From NCBI RefSeq assembly GCF_011605345.1, contig NZ_JAAOXM010000002.1:868001-932000 (forward strand): DNA of 64,000 nucleotides, in the 5' to 3' direction. The DNA is from Burkholderia sp. D-99. GTDB lineage: Bacteria > Pseudomonadota > Gammaproteobacteria > Burkholderiales > Burkholderiaceae. The position numbers were made by a program, and so were the translations under genes. Positions 29,001-36,780 of this stretch are shown in pieces (position 1 is the stretch's first letter; every line of letters begins with the position of its first letter). The notes under the pieces are model-generated. The model had not been told where the DNA came from. It was given only the letters and a program-made list of their open reading frames with translations, and ran no database searches.

Positions 29001-30756
29001 ATGGGGCGATTTGCAACGGAATGCTTGGCAGTTGAGACGCGCTAAATCACCGGGGCATGTGCGTATTGCCTTAATGCAGTGGGACCTGAATGAGACTTAT
29101 CATCACCCGGCAATCGACGCAGATAGGTGGAACAAGCAATGGCCTCCTGGAAGAAAGCTCAGTGGGAGCGGGCACACCTTGCCCTCTCAACCGCTATCCG
29201 CTGTTGAGGATAGCAGGATCGAATATCGCCGTCGGCAGTTTCTCACCGAGGCTTTGACCGCGTGCGAAAGCTTCGGTGTCGATCTTCTTGTTCTCCCCGA
29301 ATACTCAGTTAGACCTGACACCGTCGGATGGCTAAAAACTCAGTTACTACGACGGACCCGCTCTCTTTCGGTTCTTGCCGGCACTTACAAGTTGCATGGC
29401 AGCGCGGCAGACGTGAACTTCGATCGCGCGTATCGCGATATCCTCGGTTTGACAGAGTATAGGAAAATTTTTGAACCATCGTCACTAGCTGGTAAAGCAA
29501 GCAGGGGAAGTTATATCTCAGGAGAGCAAAGTTCCATGCTAACTCTTCTGTCTCCATTGGATTTGGATAGAGATGAGCGTGTAGTCTGCACATTTTCGAG
29601 GCGTAAGAAGTACCCTTCTCTTGCAGCTGCAGAGATCTTTAATCCGCCATTCGAGCCACTGCAACCGCTTTATTCAACTTCACTGCTCTTGGAGGAATTG
29701 AATAATCGATCAAAGGGCGGTCTTCGTGTGGCCGCTCAAGAGCCGGTATCTGCGCAGCAAATCCTTCATTACGGCAGTAAGCTGCGACATCTCGAATGTA
29801 TTGCGGAATTTGTTTGCTCGGAACTCTTTCTTCCGATGAGTCTCGCCAATCATCACACGCTTGCCGCCGAACTGCTCAAATTGGGACGCCGCTTTGGCTC
29901 GAACTTGGACGATACGACCGCGATGGGTTATGTTAGGGAGGACATCGAGAGCGTTTCTAAATATCTCGGCATCTTCGATCCGTCGGGGGAGATGAAGCGT
30001 CGCTCAATACTTGTCGTGCCGGCAATGACCACACGATCAGCGGATTATTGGATTTTTGGTCAGGCCGCCTTGTTGGCCGGTGGTGCAACTACCGTCTTCT
30101 GCAACGCCGTAGATAAGTCCTCGGTAGGGGGAAGCTGTTTTATCGGGCGCAATAGCTGGAACGGCGGAGGGCAAGCCGTTCACCACGATGCCAACGTTAC
30201 CCCGTATGCCGGTTGGTCTAAAGGGATTTACTATAATCGTCGCTCCGATGCTCTTGGCGAGACGGAACAGGCGATGGTAATTGCCGACATTGACCCGTCG
30301 TTTATGCAGGAGGGAAAACCAAGACCGCAGGCACTCGCCAATCCGTTGCAACTGGTTGCCTACCTACCGATTGTCGAGATGGAGGGTAAAGATGCGCCAA
30401 AATTTGAATCTGACCTACGTCGAATGTTGGATTCAATTCCCTCGCCAATTGTTCGTGGAAATATCGTTAGCCCCGCCGCGCAAGGCATCAAAGAATTAAA
30501 GGAGCACATTTCAAACGGACTTGCAATGAAAGACATAACAAAGATTCCAGAAAAAAGCCGAGCAGCTCCGTTCAATGAGCGATTTACTCATTGGGAAAAT
30601 TACTGGAATGTAAATTCAACTGTTGGAATGCCACCAGTTCTTGTAGATTGGATATGGGTCGAAAGCTCTTCTGCGAATCCGGGCTCATCGGGTGCCGAGA
30701 TATTTGTCCTTGGATACTCGGATGATTCATCGTTAGCGCCAAATACCAAGTCTTAA
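23017..30756 (+). CDS. Giant primase-like / reverse transcriptase / nitrilase fusion (probable defence RT)
   Basis: A 2,579-residue protein; ATG at 23017 preferred over a TTG four codons upstream. Residues 1-90 hold a DnaG-type zinc finger (Cys45, His48, Cys70, Cys73, followed by DAHGDIFELV). Residues about 230-360 match the DnaG core: RVIFPIRDVSGRLLGFAGRR at 236, then TOPRIM Glu302 (CEGLVDAL) and Asp353/Asp355 (FFLDKDGAG). Residues about 600-880 are a reverse transcriptase: Asp699 (RLDLKRYYDNI), GIPQG 780-784, YVDD 823-826. Residues about 880-1905 match nothing I recognise. After a polar linker, about 2015-2450 is a nitrilase with Glu2095 (LPEYS), Lys2197/2198 and Cys2267 (FVCSELF). Nitrilase-bearing UG/DRT reverse transcriptases are known anti-phage proteins; the primase part is the unusual addition. 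Base composition is lower in GC than the flanks. Confidence 0.9.
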   Translation: MSPSKPGSHFRRLIDQLADTVQIDELAERLGIPVKRVNGRVSAQCLFHNDTDPSMVLYRGTARDKPHFHCFVCDAHGDIFELVKQAKGVDFSSAVRWLASAYGLAPATVTRLAVSKDSQSSKEERKVESTLASTSAFERALVIYRQTNPIALEDWIESRELSKDTGVTAELGFADSATLIKYLGARQQDFGSFRELLGSFESAGLVRLERKKVETIAAETHLDLGSQYRDFFNDGRVIFPIRDVSGRLLGFAGRRVKESTAPKYLYSPGLPKSHVLYRANVAFSRVKVDLADGKKPILYVCEGLVDALRLESLGLPAVALLGARLSDAQARLIVEFAATLPDLNPLQVRFFLDKDGAGLKGAAASIDLILKLDKDVHLEMGFIWPLDIQAGETSSPKDPDEILRQFEDRDSALAFLDHSTHPVAVAFLAERLNVPPLDILVENRWEAIPLGAKYRLAVLLESIAGGLVDRVLTVGVSQPAPEEKWRQDLLRYLRNPVPSRGYAALRSPEEAALRLNIARELAQSGANKGEVLSDIAAWRRISLAATAFNQGFASRLRQAQFQPIEPFDAVFVSRGFGKDEARLKAMPCPEDLVVQQYVMNELLTERLDYGTATKFSNYIPAVRYYRSLNHTRTTGETEGVEQSETISFAYQVDMDAVEGRKPPGEGGMFRPYFECWKEFISSLLRQGGEMSHVHMVRLDLKRYYDNIKRLVAKDVLTRCIESGYESLGDGCDSFAPLFQPGALQGERQRAIIDFLLDQSFGFDYYHPNTGNSVRSDSEKGIPQGPVLSAWLGNVILFRLDEVMRAKRNELNRDGVTRAGYARYVDDVVLLADSQGVLDFLRAAAEGVTRMLQLELVSKESFAPMSTAEFLQHLTSGRALPASGPREEAVLLESGDGDAGWDMWQTESPRRQTSLELLRDSRLYTLPADTIQNQVFTALRAEDLRPAELAKASRWLWYQAAQSLGREEYNAQDVVSSYWKIWGAVCFDSPFILDTQVSWDDPAFHALEGLENLLERANRVEFGLTPEEEAERIRCIAKLARVVRSKEFVQLFDKVDQDGAPPGWGYGIQRLRRMFFQRVICMRWKAVRLTDDGQLASAADESTHPLMRPLGIALQASLRRSLITDAETWGRSTTGAVVTAGGASEWNILSESFQWLHRAIVELGTASDDSDVDPLSSFAGDLERMKRRLHDDSAPHFSVKADKFLPVLQGLLPQEVDPFGVAENGMVDGEIVLLSLQALAAIAPRQQLAHLLSKRGHLLQDGEQKLPLPPLPGVPARGLLLVSHAATDAQWTKISAVWWMTLPESDGEDSRLPGFRLASADGDVQELVLDWQQMQGASGLQTFRASWDPPVPTINALLQPPALPATAQTLAWVADAYESIARLNHHDSTDREAGETEFVAAWPYLTVNVRPNDFDGTGLRLTLLSPRYQRSSLDGLAFIRNGVRGLRTYDVPELYGHHWRTGVLLSDLFGFRRDLDQYAALGPSTVSDQDAAESLDPATHLLRNVLRKLRGTYANGHALQSQPGQEHLPATIARSLELLRKYPRDGEARAAIAYVLSSETETAGMHARLMRDLPLERPGMVAAFLEQVATKVISRVPLGWAGRLDNSNDVDTLSTSRVIPESYWVLANRFASLRPATEHIEDQERSFTVLIAGLRIAAITAWLREILLAVEALPTKEEWPFPDDGDLAEAWQLEEGDFLLDRPDASISLLTEFFREKVRDGASEKAFANITPLGWLVLLAGRIGLLGGLTKRPLIREWEASEIERARDLAISLSSAKFCRSADDGNVDPNWPFEFERPTMIAHWLAPSFAGAATVITDIEANLGLRHVARVVAPWKLEPLDRAFTDANGVRWVIASWQIRLSGGTKPERVTVGKRLLSIWDETRDAEGNLLIVSARDARLGKLLSDAVQTSNELPQEAITDTHSRNDVSDRTNGVMTESGTAYHSPAAQKQINDDNHELPASENVRDNREEVAQGPMQSRDSTTVSRVSVTRGREQWGDLQRNAWQLRRAKSPGHVRIALMQWDLNETYHHPAIDADRWNKQWPPGRKLSGSGHTLPSQPLSAVEDSRIEYRRRQFLTEALTACESFGVDLLVLPEYSVRPDTVGWLKTQLLRRTRSLSVLAGTYKLHGSAADVNFDRAYRDILGLTEYRKIFEPSSLAGKASRGSYISGEQSSMLTLLSPLDLDRDERVVCTFSRRKKYPSLAAAEIFNPPFEPLQPLYSTSLLLEELNNRSKGGLRVAAQEPVSAQQILHYGSKLRHLECIAEFVCSELFLPMSLANHHTLAAELLKLGRRFGSNLDDTTAMGYVREDIESVSKYLGIFDPSGEMKRRSILVVPAMTTRSADYWIFGQAALLAGGATTVFCNAVDKSSVGGSCFIGRNSWNGGGQAVHHDANVTPYAGWSKGIYYNRRSDALGETEQAMVIADIDPSFMQEGKPRPQALANPLQLVAYLPIVEMEGKDAPKFESDLRRMLDSIPSPIVRGNIVSPAAQGIKELKEHISNGLAMKDITKIPEKSRAAPFNERFTHWENYWNVNSTVGMPPVLVDWIWVESSSANPGSSGAEIFVLGYSDDSSLAPNTKS

Positions 30757-31086
30757 TCGAAATCTAATCGGAAATTCCTGTCCGCAGTTTTCGAGCGCAG
30801 GGGCTGACAAGTTTGCAATGCATTATGTCAGCGCAATGCCCTTGTATAGTGCGGGGAGTGAGCGCCTGTAGTTCTCACGCGCCGTTCCTCGCTATCCGCC
30901 TCGCGCGCTCGTATTTGCTTCACTCGCCCCTTTTGGTGGTTGGCCGCTACAGCGCGATGCGACCCGTTGCCTGGGTCGCGGCAATCTCATCAACTCCGCG
31001 TTTTCAATCTCACAGAAAATGCCGGGGTCTCACAAATTCCATTTCCCCGCGCCACGTCGAAGTAACGCCCGGCCGCCGCGTGCGCA
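30757..31086. other. Right edge of the island, no supported gene
   Basis: These 330 bp return gradually to core base composition. I see no coding frame with credible start and codon use, no integrase, no tRNA and no obvious repeat matching the left edge near 21.1-21.2 kb. It could hold the reverse transcriptase 3' region or a structured RNA, but nothing shows this directly. Confidence 0.4.
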
Positions 31087-31992
31087 TCATTGCGGCTCGC
31101 CGATCCCGCCCATCAGCATCATCAGCTGCTCGCGCAGCCACCGGCTGCCCTGATCCTGATCCGCGCTGCGATGCCAGTAGCAGAAATACTCGAGGGCCGG
31201 CATCTCGAACGGCAGTTCGAGAATGCGCGCCGGATAGCGCTGCAGCAGCCGCAGCGGTGCCGTCAGCGCGAGATCGCCGCGCATCGCGATCAGCGGCGCG
31301 ACCATGTAGTGCTGCACGCGCATCTGGATGGTGCGGCGCAGGCCGAGGCGCGTCAGTTCCGCGTCGACGTGCCCGCTGCCCTTGCGGCGGCTCGACACGT
31401 GGATGTGCCCCATCGCAAGGTAGTCGTCCATGGTGAGCGTGTCGCCCTTGAACGGATGATCGTCGCGGATCATGCACGCATAGCGGTCGCGCACGAGCAG
31501 CGCCTGGTGCAGGTGCGGATCGCCGATCAGCGGCGCGTCGATCGCGATGTCGACGGAGCCGTTCGCGAGCGCGGTCGCGACTTCACGGCGGTCCATCGTG
31601 TAGCTGCGCACGTGCATGCCGGGCGCATGCGTCTGCAGCAGTTCGCCGAGCGCGGGCAGCAGCAGCGCTTCGGTCAGGTCGCTCATGCTCATCCGGAACA
31701 CGCGCGTCGACGACGCCGGATCGAACACGTCGCCTTCGTGCGCGCTCGAATCGAGCAGTTGCATCGCCTCGCGCACACGGCCGACGATGTTCTCGGCCAG
31801 CGGTGTCGGCATCATCCCGGCCGGCGTGCTGACGAACAGCGGATCGTTCAGGGTCTTGCGCAGCCGCGCCAGCGCGTTGCTGACGGCCGGCTGCGTGAGA
31901 TTCAGCACTTCGGCCGCCCGCGTCAGGTTGCGCTTGGTGTAGATCGCGTCGAATACGACGAACAGGTTCAGGTCAATCTTCGAAAGGCGCAT
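31087..31992 (-). CDS. LysR-family regulator (NodD-like N-terminus)
   Basis: A 301-residue LysR protein. MRLSKIDLNLFVVFDAIYTKRNLTRAAEVLNLTQPAVSNAL is typical of the NodD/LeuO/SyrM branch; the ligand domain follows from about residue 90. I start at 31992, the Met that aligns with the family, rather than 63 bp upstream. It is the last gene of a minus-strand fatty-acid-like cluster, 76 bp after the acyl-CoA dehydrogenase stop, and borders the island. It probably regulates that cluster. Confidence 0.88.
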   Translation of the reverse strand: MRLSKIDLNLFVVFDAIYTKRNLTRAAEVLNLTQPAVSNALARLRKTLNDPLFVSTPAGMMPTPLAENIVGRVREAMQLLDSSAHEGDVFDPASSTRVFRMSMSDLTEALLLPALGELLQTHAPGMHVRSYTMDRREVATALANGSVDIAIDAPLIGDPHLHQALLVRDRYACMIRDDHPFKGDTLTMDDYLAMGHIHVSSRRKGSGHVDAELTRLGLRRTIQMRVQHYMVAPLIAMRGDLALTAPLRLLQRYPARILELPFEMPALEYFCYWHRSADQDQGSRWLREQLMMLMGGIGEPQ

Positions 31993-32068
31993 CGCCGGAT
32001 CTCCTTGCCGGCATCTTACGGCGTGCGCCGCCCGTTCGTCCACGGCCCTGCGCATCCCGGCGCGACGC

Positions 32069-33313
32069 TCAGGCGCGCAGCGGCGGCGTCAGGTACGGGG
32101 CCGTCGAACCCGGCTCGCCGTCCTTGATTTCCATCCGCGCGATCGCCTGCAGGTGCACCTCGTCCGGGCCGTCGGCGAAGCGCAGCGCGCGGCCCCAGGT
32201 CCAGAGGTCGGCGAGCGGCGTATCGGGGCTCAACCCCGCCGCGCCGAACACCTGCATCGCGCGGTCGCACACGTCCGTGTACACGGTCGGCACCAGCGCC
32301 TTGATCATCGCGATTTCCTTGCGCGCGGCCTTCGCGCCGACCTTGTCGATCATCCACGCGGCCTTCAGCACGAGCAGGCGCGCCTGCTCGATCTCGATGC
32401 GCGAGCGCGCGATCCATTCGCCGACCGTGCCGTGCCGGTTCAGCGGCTTGCCGAACGCGACGCGCGACTGCGCGCGGTCGACCATCAGCTCCAGCGCGAG
32501 CTCGGCCGCGCCGATCGAACGCATGCAATGGTGGATGCGGCCCGGCCCGAGGCGGGCCTGTGCGAGCGCGAAGCCGCTGCCTTCCTCGCCGAGCAGGTTG
32601 CTCGCCGGCACGCGCACGTTGTCGAACGTGATCTCGCAGTGCCCTTCCGGCGCGTAGTGATTGACCACCGTGATGTTGCGCACGATCGTCACGCCCGGCG
32701 TGTCGCGCGGCACGAGAATCATGCTCTGCTGCTGGTGCGACGCGGCCTCGGGATCGGTCTTGCCCATCACGATGAAGATCTTGCAGTTCGGATGCGCGGC
32801 GTTCGTGATGAACCACTTGCGGCCGTTGATCACGTACTCGTTGCCGACGCGCTCGATACGCGTCGTGATGTTCGTCGCATCCGACGACGCCACATCAGGC
32901 TCCGTCATCGCGAACGCCGAACGGATCTCGCCGCGCAGCAGCGGCTTCAGCCACTGCTCACGCTGCTCGGGCGACGCGAACATGTGCAGCAGCTCCATGT
33001 TGCCGGTGTCCGGCGCGTTGCAGTTGAACACCTCCGACGCCCAGCTCACGCGCCCCATGATCTCGGCGAGCGGCGCGTATTCGAGGTTCGTCAGGCCCGT
33101 GCCGGGCTCGTCGTCCTTCAGGTGCGGCAGGAACAGGTTCCACAGCCCTTCCGCCTTCGCGCGCTCCTTCAGTTCCTCCATGAACGACACGGGATACTGG
33201 CCCGCGTGCACTTCCTCGTTCCACTGGCGGATGCGCGGCACGATGTGCGCGTCCATGAATGCGCGCACGCGGCTACGCAGTTCTTCCACTTTCGGGGTAT
33301 AGCCAAAGTCCAT
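32069..33313 (-). CDS. Acyl-CoA dehydrogenase (ACAD10/11-like)
   Basis: A 414-residue flavoprotein with the acyl-CoA dehydrogenase N-helical, beta ([29 protein letters not shown]) and C-helical domains, including the [20 protein letters not shown] segment and [16 protein letters not shown] near the C-terminus. It is encoded with an aminoglycoside-phosphotransferase-like protein, as are mammalian ACAD10/11 and the bacterial lva genes. There, a 4-hydroxyacyl-CoA is phosphorylated and then rearranged by the dehydrogenase. General acyl-CoA oxidation is the alternative. Confidence 0.9.
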   Translation of the reverse strand: MDFGYTPKVEELRSRVRAFMDAHIVPRIRQWNEEVHAGQYPVSFMEELKERAKAEGLWNLFLPHLKDDEPGTGLTNLEYAPLAEIMGRVSWASEVFNCNAPDTGNMELLHMFASPEQREQWLKPLLRGEIRSAFAMTEPDVASSDATNITTRIERVGNEYVINGRKWFITNAAHPNCKIFIVMGKTDPEAASHQQQSMILVPRDTPGVTIVRNITVVNHYAPEGHCEITFDNVRVPASNLLGEEGSGFALAQARLGPGRIHHCMRSIGAAELALELMVDRAQSRVAFGKPLNRHGTVGEWIARSRIEIEQARLLVLKAAWMIDKVGAKAARKEIAMIKALVPTVYTDVCDRAMQVFGAAGLSPDTPLADLWTWGRALRFADGPDEVHLQAIARMEIKDGEPGSTAPYLTPPLRA

Positions 33314-33346
33314 GATCGACTCCTCGATTCCGTTCGTTCGGTTTCG

Positions 33347-34105
33347 TCAGAAGGCCGAGACACCGCCGTCGACGGCGACGGCCTGCCCGGTCAGATACGT
33401 GTTTTCCTTCGCGCACAGCGTCAGCATCGTCGCGACGACTTCCTCGGGCCGGCCGAGCCGCTTCATCGGCGAGCCCTGCGCGAGAAAGTCCTGGCGGTCG
33501 CCGAGATCGCTGTCGGTGACCATCGGCGTGGTGCTGTAGAACGGGCACACCGCATTCACGCGAATACCGTGGCGCGCGTATTCGATGGCCGCCGTCTTCG
33601 TGAGCCCGACCACCGCATGCTTCGACGCCGCGTAGGCCGCCAGCTTCGGCGCGCCGCCGAGCCCGGCCATCGACGCGACGTTCAGGATCACGCCTTCGCG
33701 CTGCGCGAGCATCTGGCGGATCTGGTGCTTCATCCCGAAGAACACGCCCTTCGCGTTCACCGCGAAGCTCAGGTCGAGATCGGCTTCGTCAGTGTCGATC
33801 AGCGCCTTCATCGGCGGCGCGATGCCCGCGTTGTTGATGCCGACGTCGAGCCGGCCGAAACGCCCGGCAGCGTCATGCACCAGCGCGGCAACCTCCGCTT
33901 CCACACGCACGTCGCAGCGCCGCGCAATCACGTCGGCACCGGCCGCGCGCAGCGGCGCAGCCACGCGTTCGAGCGCTTCGCCGTTCAGGTCGCCGAGCGC
34001 CAGCCGCGCGCCCATCGCGGCGAGTTCGCTCGCGAGCAACGCGCCGAAGCCGCTCGCGGCGCCGGTGATCATCACGGCCTGCCCGGCATAGCTGTCGATC
34101 TTCAT
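33347..34105 (-). CDS. SDR-family oxidoreductase
   Basis: A 252-residue classical short-chain dehydrogenase: cofactor motif TGAASGFGA (residues about 14-22), NNAG in the middle and catalytic Tyr/Lys in YAASKHAVVG. ALGDLNGE after the second strand ends in Asp, which favours NAD. It lies 33 bp upstream of the acyl-CoA dehydrogenase and 7 bp downstream of a second SDR, so it is co-transcribed. It is probably a 3-hydroxyacyl or secondary-alcohol dehydrogenase in the same pathway. Confidence 0.88.
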   Translation of the reverse strand: MKIDSYAGQAVMITGAASGFGALLASELAAMGARLALGDLNGEALERVAAPLRAAGADVIARRCDVRVEAEVAALVHDAAGRFGRLDVGINNAGIAPPMKALIDTDEADLDLSFAVNAKGVFFGMKHQIRQMLAQREGVILNVASMAGLGGAPKLAAYAASKHAVVGLTKTAAIEYARHGIRVNAVCPFYSTTPMVTDSDLGDRQDFLAQGSPMKRLGRPEEVVATMLTLCAKENTYLTGQAVAVDGGVSAF

Positions 34106-34112
34106 CGCGCGC

Positions 34113-34877
34113 TCAGATCGTCAGGCCGCCGTCGACGACGATGCATTCGCCGTTCGTGTAGCTCGCCGCGTCCGACACGAGGTACAGCACGGTGCCGGCC
34201 ATTTCGCGCGGTTCCGCGTGGCGGCGCAGCGGGATCTTCGCCTTCCACGTCTCGTAGATCTCCTTGTCGGCGAACAGCGCGCCCGCGAATTTCGTCTTCG
34301 TGAGCCCCGGCAGCAGCGCGTTCACACGGATGCCGAGCGGCCCGCACTCCTTCGCGAACGCCTTCGTCATGTTGACGACGGCCGCCTTCGTGATCGAGTA
34401 GATGCCCTGCCGATCGCCCGGCTGCAGCGCATTCACCGACGCCGTGTTGACGATCGCGCCGCCGCCGTGTTCCTTCATCAGCTTGCCGGCCTCGACCGAC
34501 ATGAAGAAGTAGCCGCGGATGTTCACATCGACCGTCTTGTCGTAAGCGGCGAGATCGGTATCGAGGATGTGCCCGAAATACGGGTTCGCGGCCGCGTTGT
34601 TCACGAGAATGTCGAGGCGACCATGCTTGCCGCGGATATGCTCGAACGTCGCGGCGATATCTTCCAGGCGCCCGACGTGGCAGGCCAGCGCCTCGGCGCG
34701 GCCGCCTGCCGCGACGATTTCGTCGGCCACGGCCTGGCAGTCGTCGAGCTTGCGGCTCGACACGATCACGTGCGCGCCCTGCTGCGCGAGCAGTTTCGCG
34801 ATTTCCTCGCCGATGCCGCGGCTCGCGCCCGTCACCAGTGCAATCTTGCCCGTCAGGTCGAACAGATTCGTTGCCAT
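34113..34877 (-). CDS. SDR-family oxidoreductase (DHRS4/FabG-like)
   Basis: A 254-residue short-chain dehydrogenase with TGASRGIGE, NNAAANPYFG in place of the usual NNAG, and YSITKAAVV. The NNAAANPYFGHILDTDL stretch and the C-terminal YTNGECIVVDGGLTI resemble the DHRS4-like/ACAD-linked SDRs. Start placed at 34877 because GGAGG lies 12 bp upstream; 34895 is an alternative. It is followed 7 bp later by the other SDR, and preceded by the phosphotransferase gene with a 43-bp gap. Confidence 0.88.
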   Translation of the reverse strand: MATNLFDLTGKIALVTGASRGIGEEIAKLLAQQGAHVIVSSRKLDDCQAVADEIVAAGGRAEALACHVGRLEDIAATFEHIRGKHGRLDILVNNAAANPYFGHILDTDLAAYDKTVDVNIRGYFFMSVEAGKLMKEHGGGAIVNTASVNALQPGDRQGIYSITKAAVVNMTKAFAKECGPLGIRVNALLPGLTKTKFAGALFADKEIYETWKAKIPLRRHAEPREMAGTVLYLVSDAASYTNGECIVVDGGLTI

Positions 34878-34920
34878 GTTGCTGTGCTCCTCCATTGTTG
34901 GGTTGTCGTGCCGCCGCCGC

Positions 34921-35952
34921 TCAGCGATGCGCGTCGATCACGCCGACGGCCATCTCGGCCAGCCGCCCGGCCATCGCGCCGACGCGCAGCGCCTGTTCGC
35001 TCGATGCATTGCCCTGCAGCGCGCGCGCCTTCACGCCCTGCGCGATCGCCGCGAGCCGGAAGAAACTGAATGCGAGGTAGAAGTGCCAGTCGCGGATCGG
35101 CTCGATGCCGCGCAGTTCGCAATAGCGCGCGACGATCGCCGCTTCGTCCGGCACGCCGAGTTCGGCGCGATCCTGGCCCGCGAGCCCGCGCACCTGGCCA
35201 CCGGACGGCAACCGCAGGCACATGCAGAGATACGCGAGATCGGCGAGCGGATTGCCGAGCGTCGACAGTTCCCAGTCGAGCACGGCCTGCACGCGGTAGC
35301 TGTCGCGCGCGAACATCAGGTTGTCGATCCGGAAGTCGCCATGCACCAGCGTCGGCCGGCCCGTGTCCTCGGGGCACGCCTTCGGCAGCCAGTCGATCAG
35401 CGTCTCCATCGCGTCGAGGCGCTCCGTTTCCGCCGCGCGGTACTGCTTCGTCCACACGCCGATCTGACGCTCGAAGTAGTTGCCGGGGCGGCCGTAGTCG
35501 GCGAGGCCGACTGCGTCGACATCGACGTCGTGCAACGCGGCCATCGTCTGCAGCAATGCGTCGTAGCACGCCGCGCGATCGGCCTTCGGCAGTTCCGGCA
35601 GCGCGGGATCCCAGAAGATCCGGCCGTCCTCGAAGCTCATCACGTAGAACATGCTGCCGATCACGTCACGGTCTTCGCAGAGGTGATACGGGCGCGCGAC
35701 CGGCACCGCGGTGCCCGACAGCGCGCTCAGCACGCGGAATTCGCGGTCGACCGCGTGCGCGGACTTCAGCAGTTCGCCCGGCGGCTGGCGGCGCAGCACG
35801 TAGCGGCCGCTCTTCGCATGCAGCAGGAAAGTCGGATTCGACTGGCCGCCGGCAAACTTCTCCATGTCGACCGGGCCTTCGAAGCCCGGCACGTGCGCTT
35901 CCAGATAGCGCGTGAGGCGGGCTACGTCGAGTTGCTGGGTAGGGTTCGTCAT
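34921..35952 (-). CDS. Aminoglycoside-phosphotransferase-family kinase (ACAD10-type)
   Basis: A 343-residue kinase-fold protein. It has KFAGGQSNPTFLL as a glycine-rich start, RYVLRRQPPGELL containing the ATP-site basic residues, the catalytic VHGDFRIDNLMF (His-x-Asp-x4-Asn) and the metal-binding VLDWELSTLGNPLADLAYL. This is the subgroup found as the N-terminal part of ACAD10/11 and as LvaA, which phosphorylate hydroxyacyl-CoA rather than antibiotics. Drug resistance is unlikely given the neighbouring acyl-CoA dehydrogenase and SDR genes. Confidence 0.88.
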   Translation of the reverse strand: MTNPTQQLDVARLTRYLEAHVPGFEGPVDMEKFAGGQSNPTFLLHAKSGRYVLRRQPPGELLKSAHAVDREFRVLSALSGTAVPVARPYHLCEDRDVIGSMFYVMSFEDGRIFWDPALPELPKADRAACYDALLQTMAALHDVDVDAVGLADYGRPGNYFERQIGVWTKQYRAAETERLDAMETLIDWLPKACPEDTGRPTLVHGDFRIDNLMFARDSYRVQAVLDWELSTLGNPLADLAYLCMCLRLPSGGQVRGLAGQDRAELGVPDEAAIVARYCELRGIEPIRDWHFYLAFSFFRLAAIAQGVKARALQGNASSEQALRVGAMAGRLAEMAVGVIDAHR

Positions 35953-35972
35953 CGTCGCGTGTCGTTCGTGGG

Positions 35973-36647
35973 TCAGCCGTAGGTTCGCAGCGCGTGTCGT
36001 TCGGGATCCTCCAGATGCGGGATGCCGTTGAACGACGCGAGATGGAATGCATCGGCGTTGAAGAAAAACTGCGAAAGGCTGCTGTTGCGGATCTGCAGGT
36101 TCAGCGCGATCGCGCTCGACGGCGGGGCGGCCAGCACCTGCTGCACGGTGACCGCGATCGGGCCGCCGGAGCTCACCGCCAGCACGCGCTGGCCGCCGCC
36201 GTGGCGGATGGCCGCGCGGGCATCGGACACGCGCTGCTGGAAATGTGCCCAGGTCTCGGGGGCCGAATCGCCGAGCTTGTCTTCCGACCAGAGCTGCAGC
36301 ACCTGCCGGAGCGCGCGGAAATGCTCTTTCATCGAGCCGGCCGCGAGGCGGGCGATTTCGGGGTAGTCGTGCGCGGCGGCGGCGAACAGGCCGTGGAAGT
36401 CGTATTCGTTCAGGCCGGGATGGCGGTCGACCTGCACGCCCTCGCGGCCCATCCCGCGCAGGATCGCGTCGACCGTCTGCGCGTGGCGGTTCAGCGTGCC
36501 GCAGATCACGCGGTCGAACGTCAGCTCTTGCCGTGCGAAGTATTCGCCGAGCCAGACGCTCTGCTGCTCGCCCGCCGGGGATAGACGGTCGTAGTCGTCC
36601 GTGCCGAAAGACGCCTGCCCGTGCCGTACCAGAAAAAGTTCAGCCAT
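35973..36647 (-). CDS. Histidine phosphatase-family protein
   Basis: A 224-residue protein with the phosphohistidine motif FLVRHGQAS (Arg8-His9-Gly10) and the second catalytic His in VSSGGPIAV context. It is the first gene of the minus-strand cluster, 20 bp before the phosphotransferase. It may remove phosphate from a pathway intermediate, or act as a general phosphatase; the substrate is not evident. Confidence 0.85.
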   Translation of the reverse strand: MAELFLVRHGQASFGTDDYDRLSPAGEQQSVWLGEYFARQELTFDRVICGTLNRHAQTVDAILRGMGREGVQVDRHPGLNEYDFHGLFAAAAHDYPEIARLAAGSMKEHFRALRQVLQLWSEDKLGDSAPETWAHFQQRVSDARAAIRHGGGQRVLAVSSGGPIAVTVQQVLAAPPSSAIALNLQIRNSSLSQFFFNADAFHLASFNGIPHLEDPERHALRTYG

Positions 36648-36780
36648 CGCATGCCCGCCAGATCAGAGGGATTCAGCATAGGCGGCGGGGGTACATTTTC
36701 AAACTTTATTTTCTGAATCCGGGGGTATTCATTGGGTGAATTGTGGTGGGCCACCGTTTCCGTGGATCGGGAAGTGAGCG

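Noticed and set aside
23017-30756. Group II intron or retron reverse transcriptase
   Set aside because: No maturase/X or HNH domain, no intron ends and no retron msr/msd signal seen; the nitrilase and DnaG-like parts point to another RT class.
21092-31086. Prophage or integrative element with att sites
   Set aside because: No integrase, structural phage gene or tRNA, and I could not identify matching direct repeats at the two edges.
30813-31436. A 207-codon plus-strand frame at the right island edge
   Set aside because: Most of it is antisense to the LysR gene, and its codon use is not that of a real gene.
34921-35952. Aminoglycoside resistance gene
   Set aside because: The kinase belongs with acyl-CoA-linked phosphotransferases and is embedded with ACAD and SDR genes.
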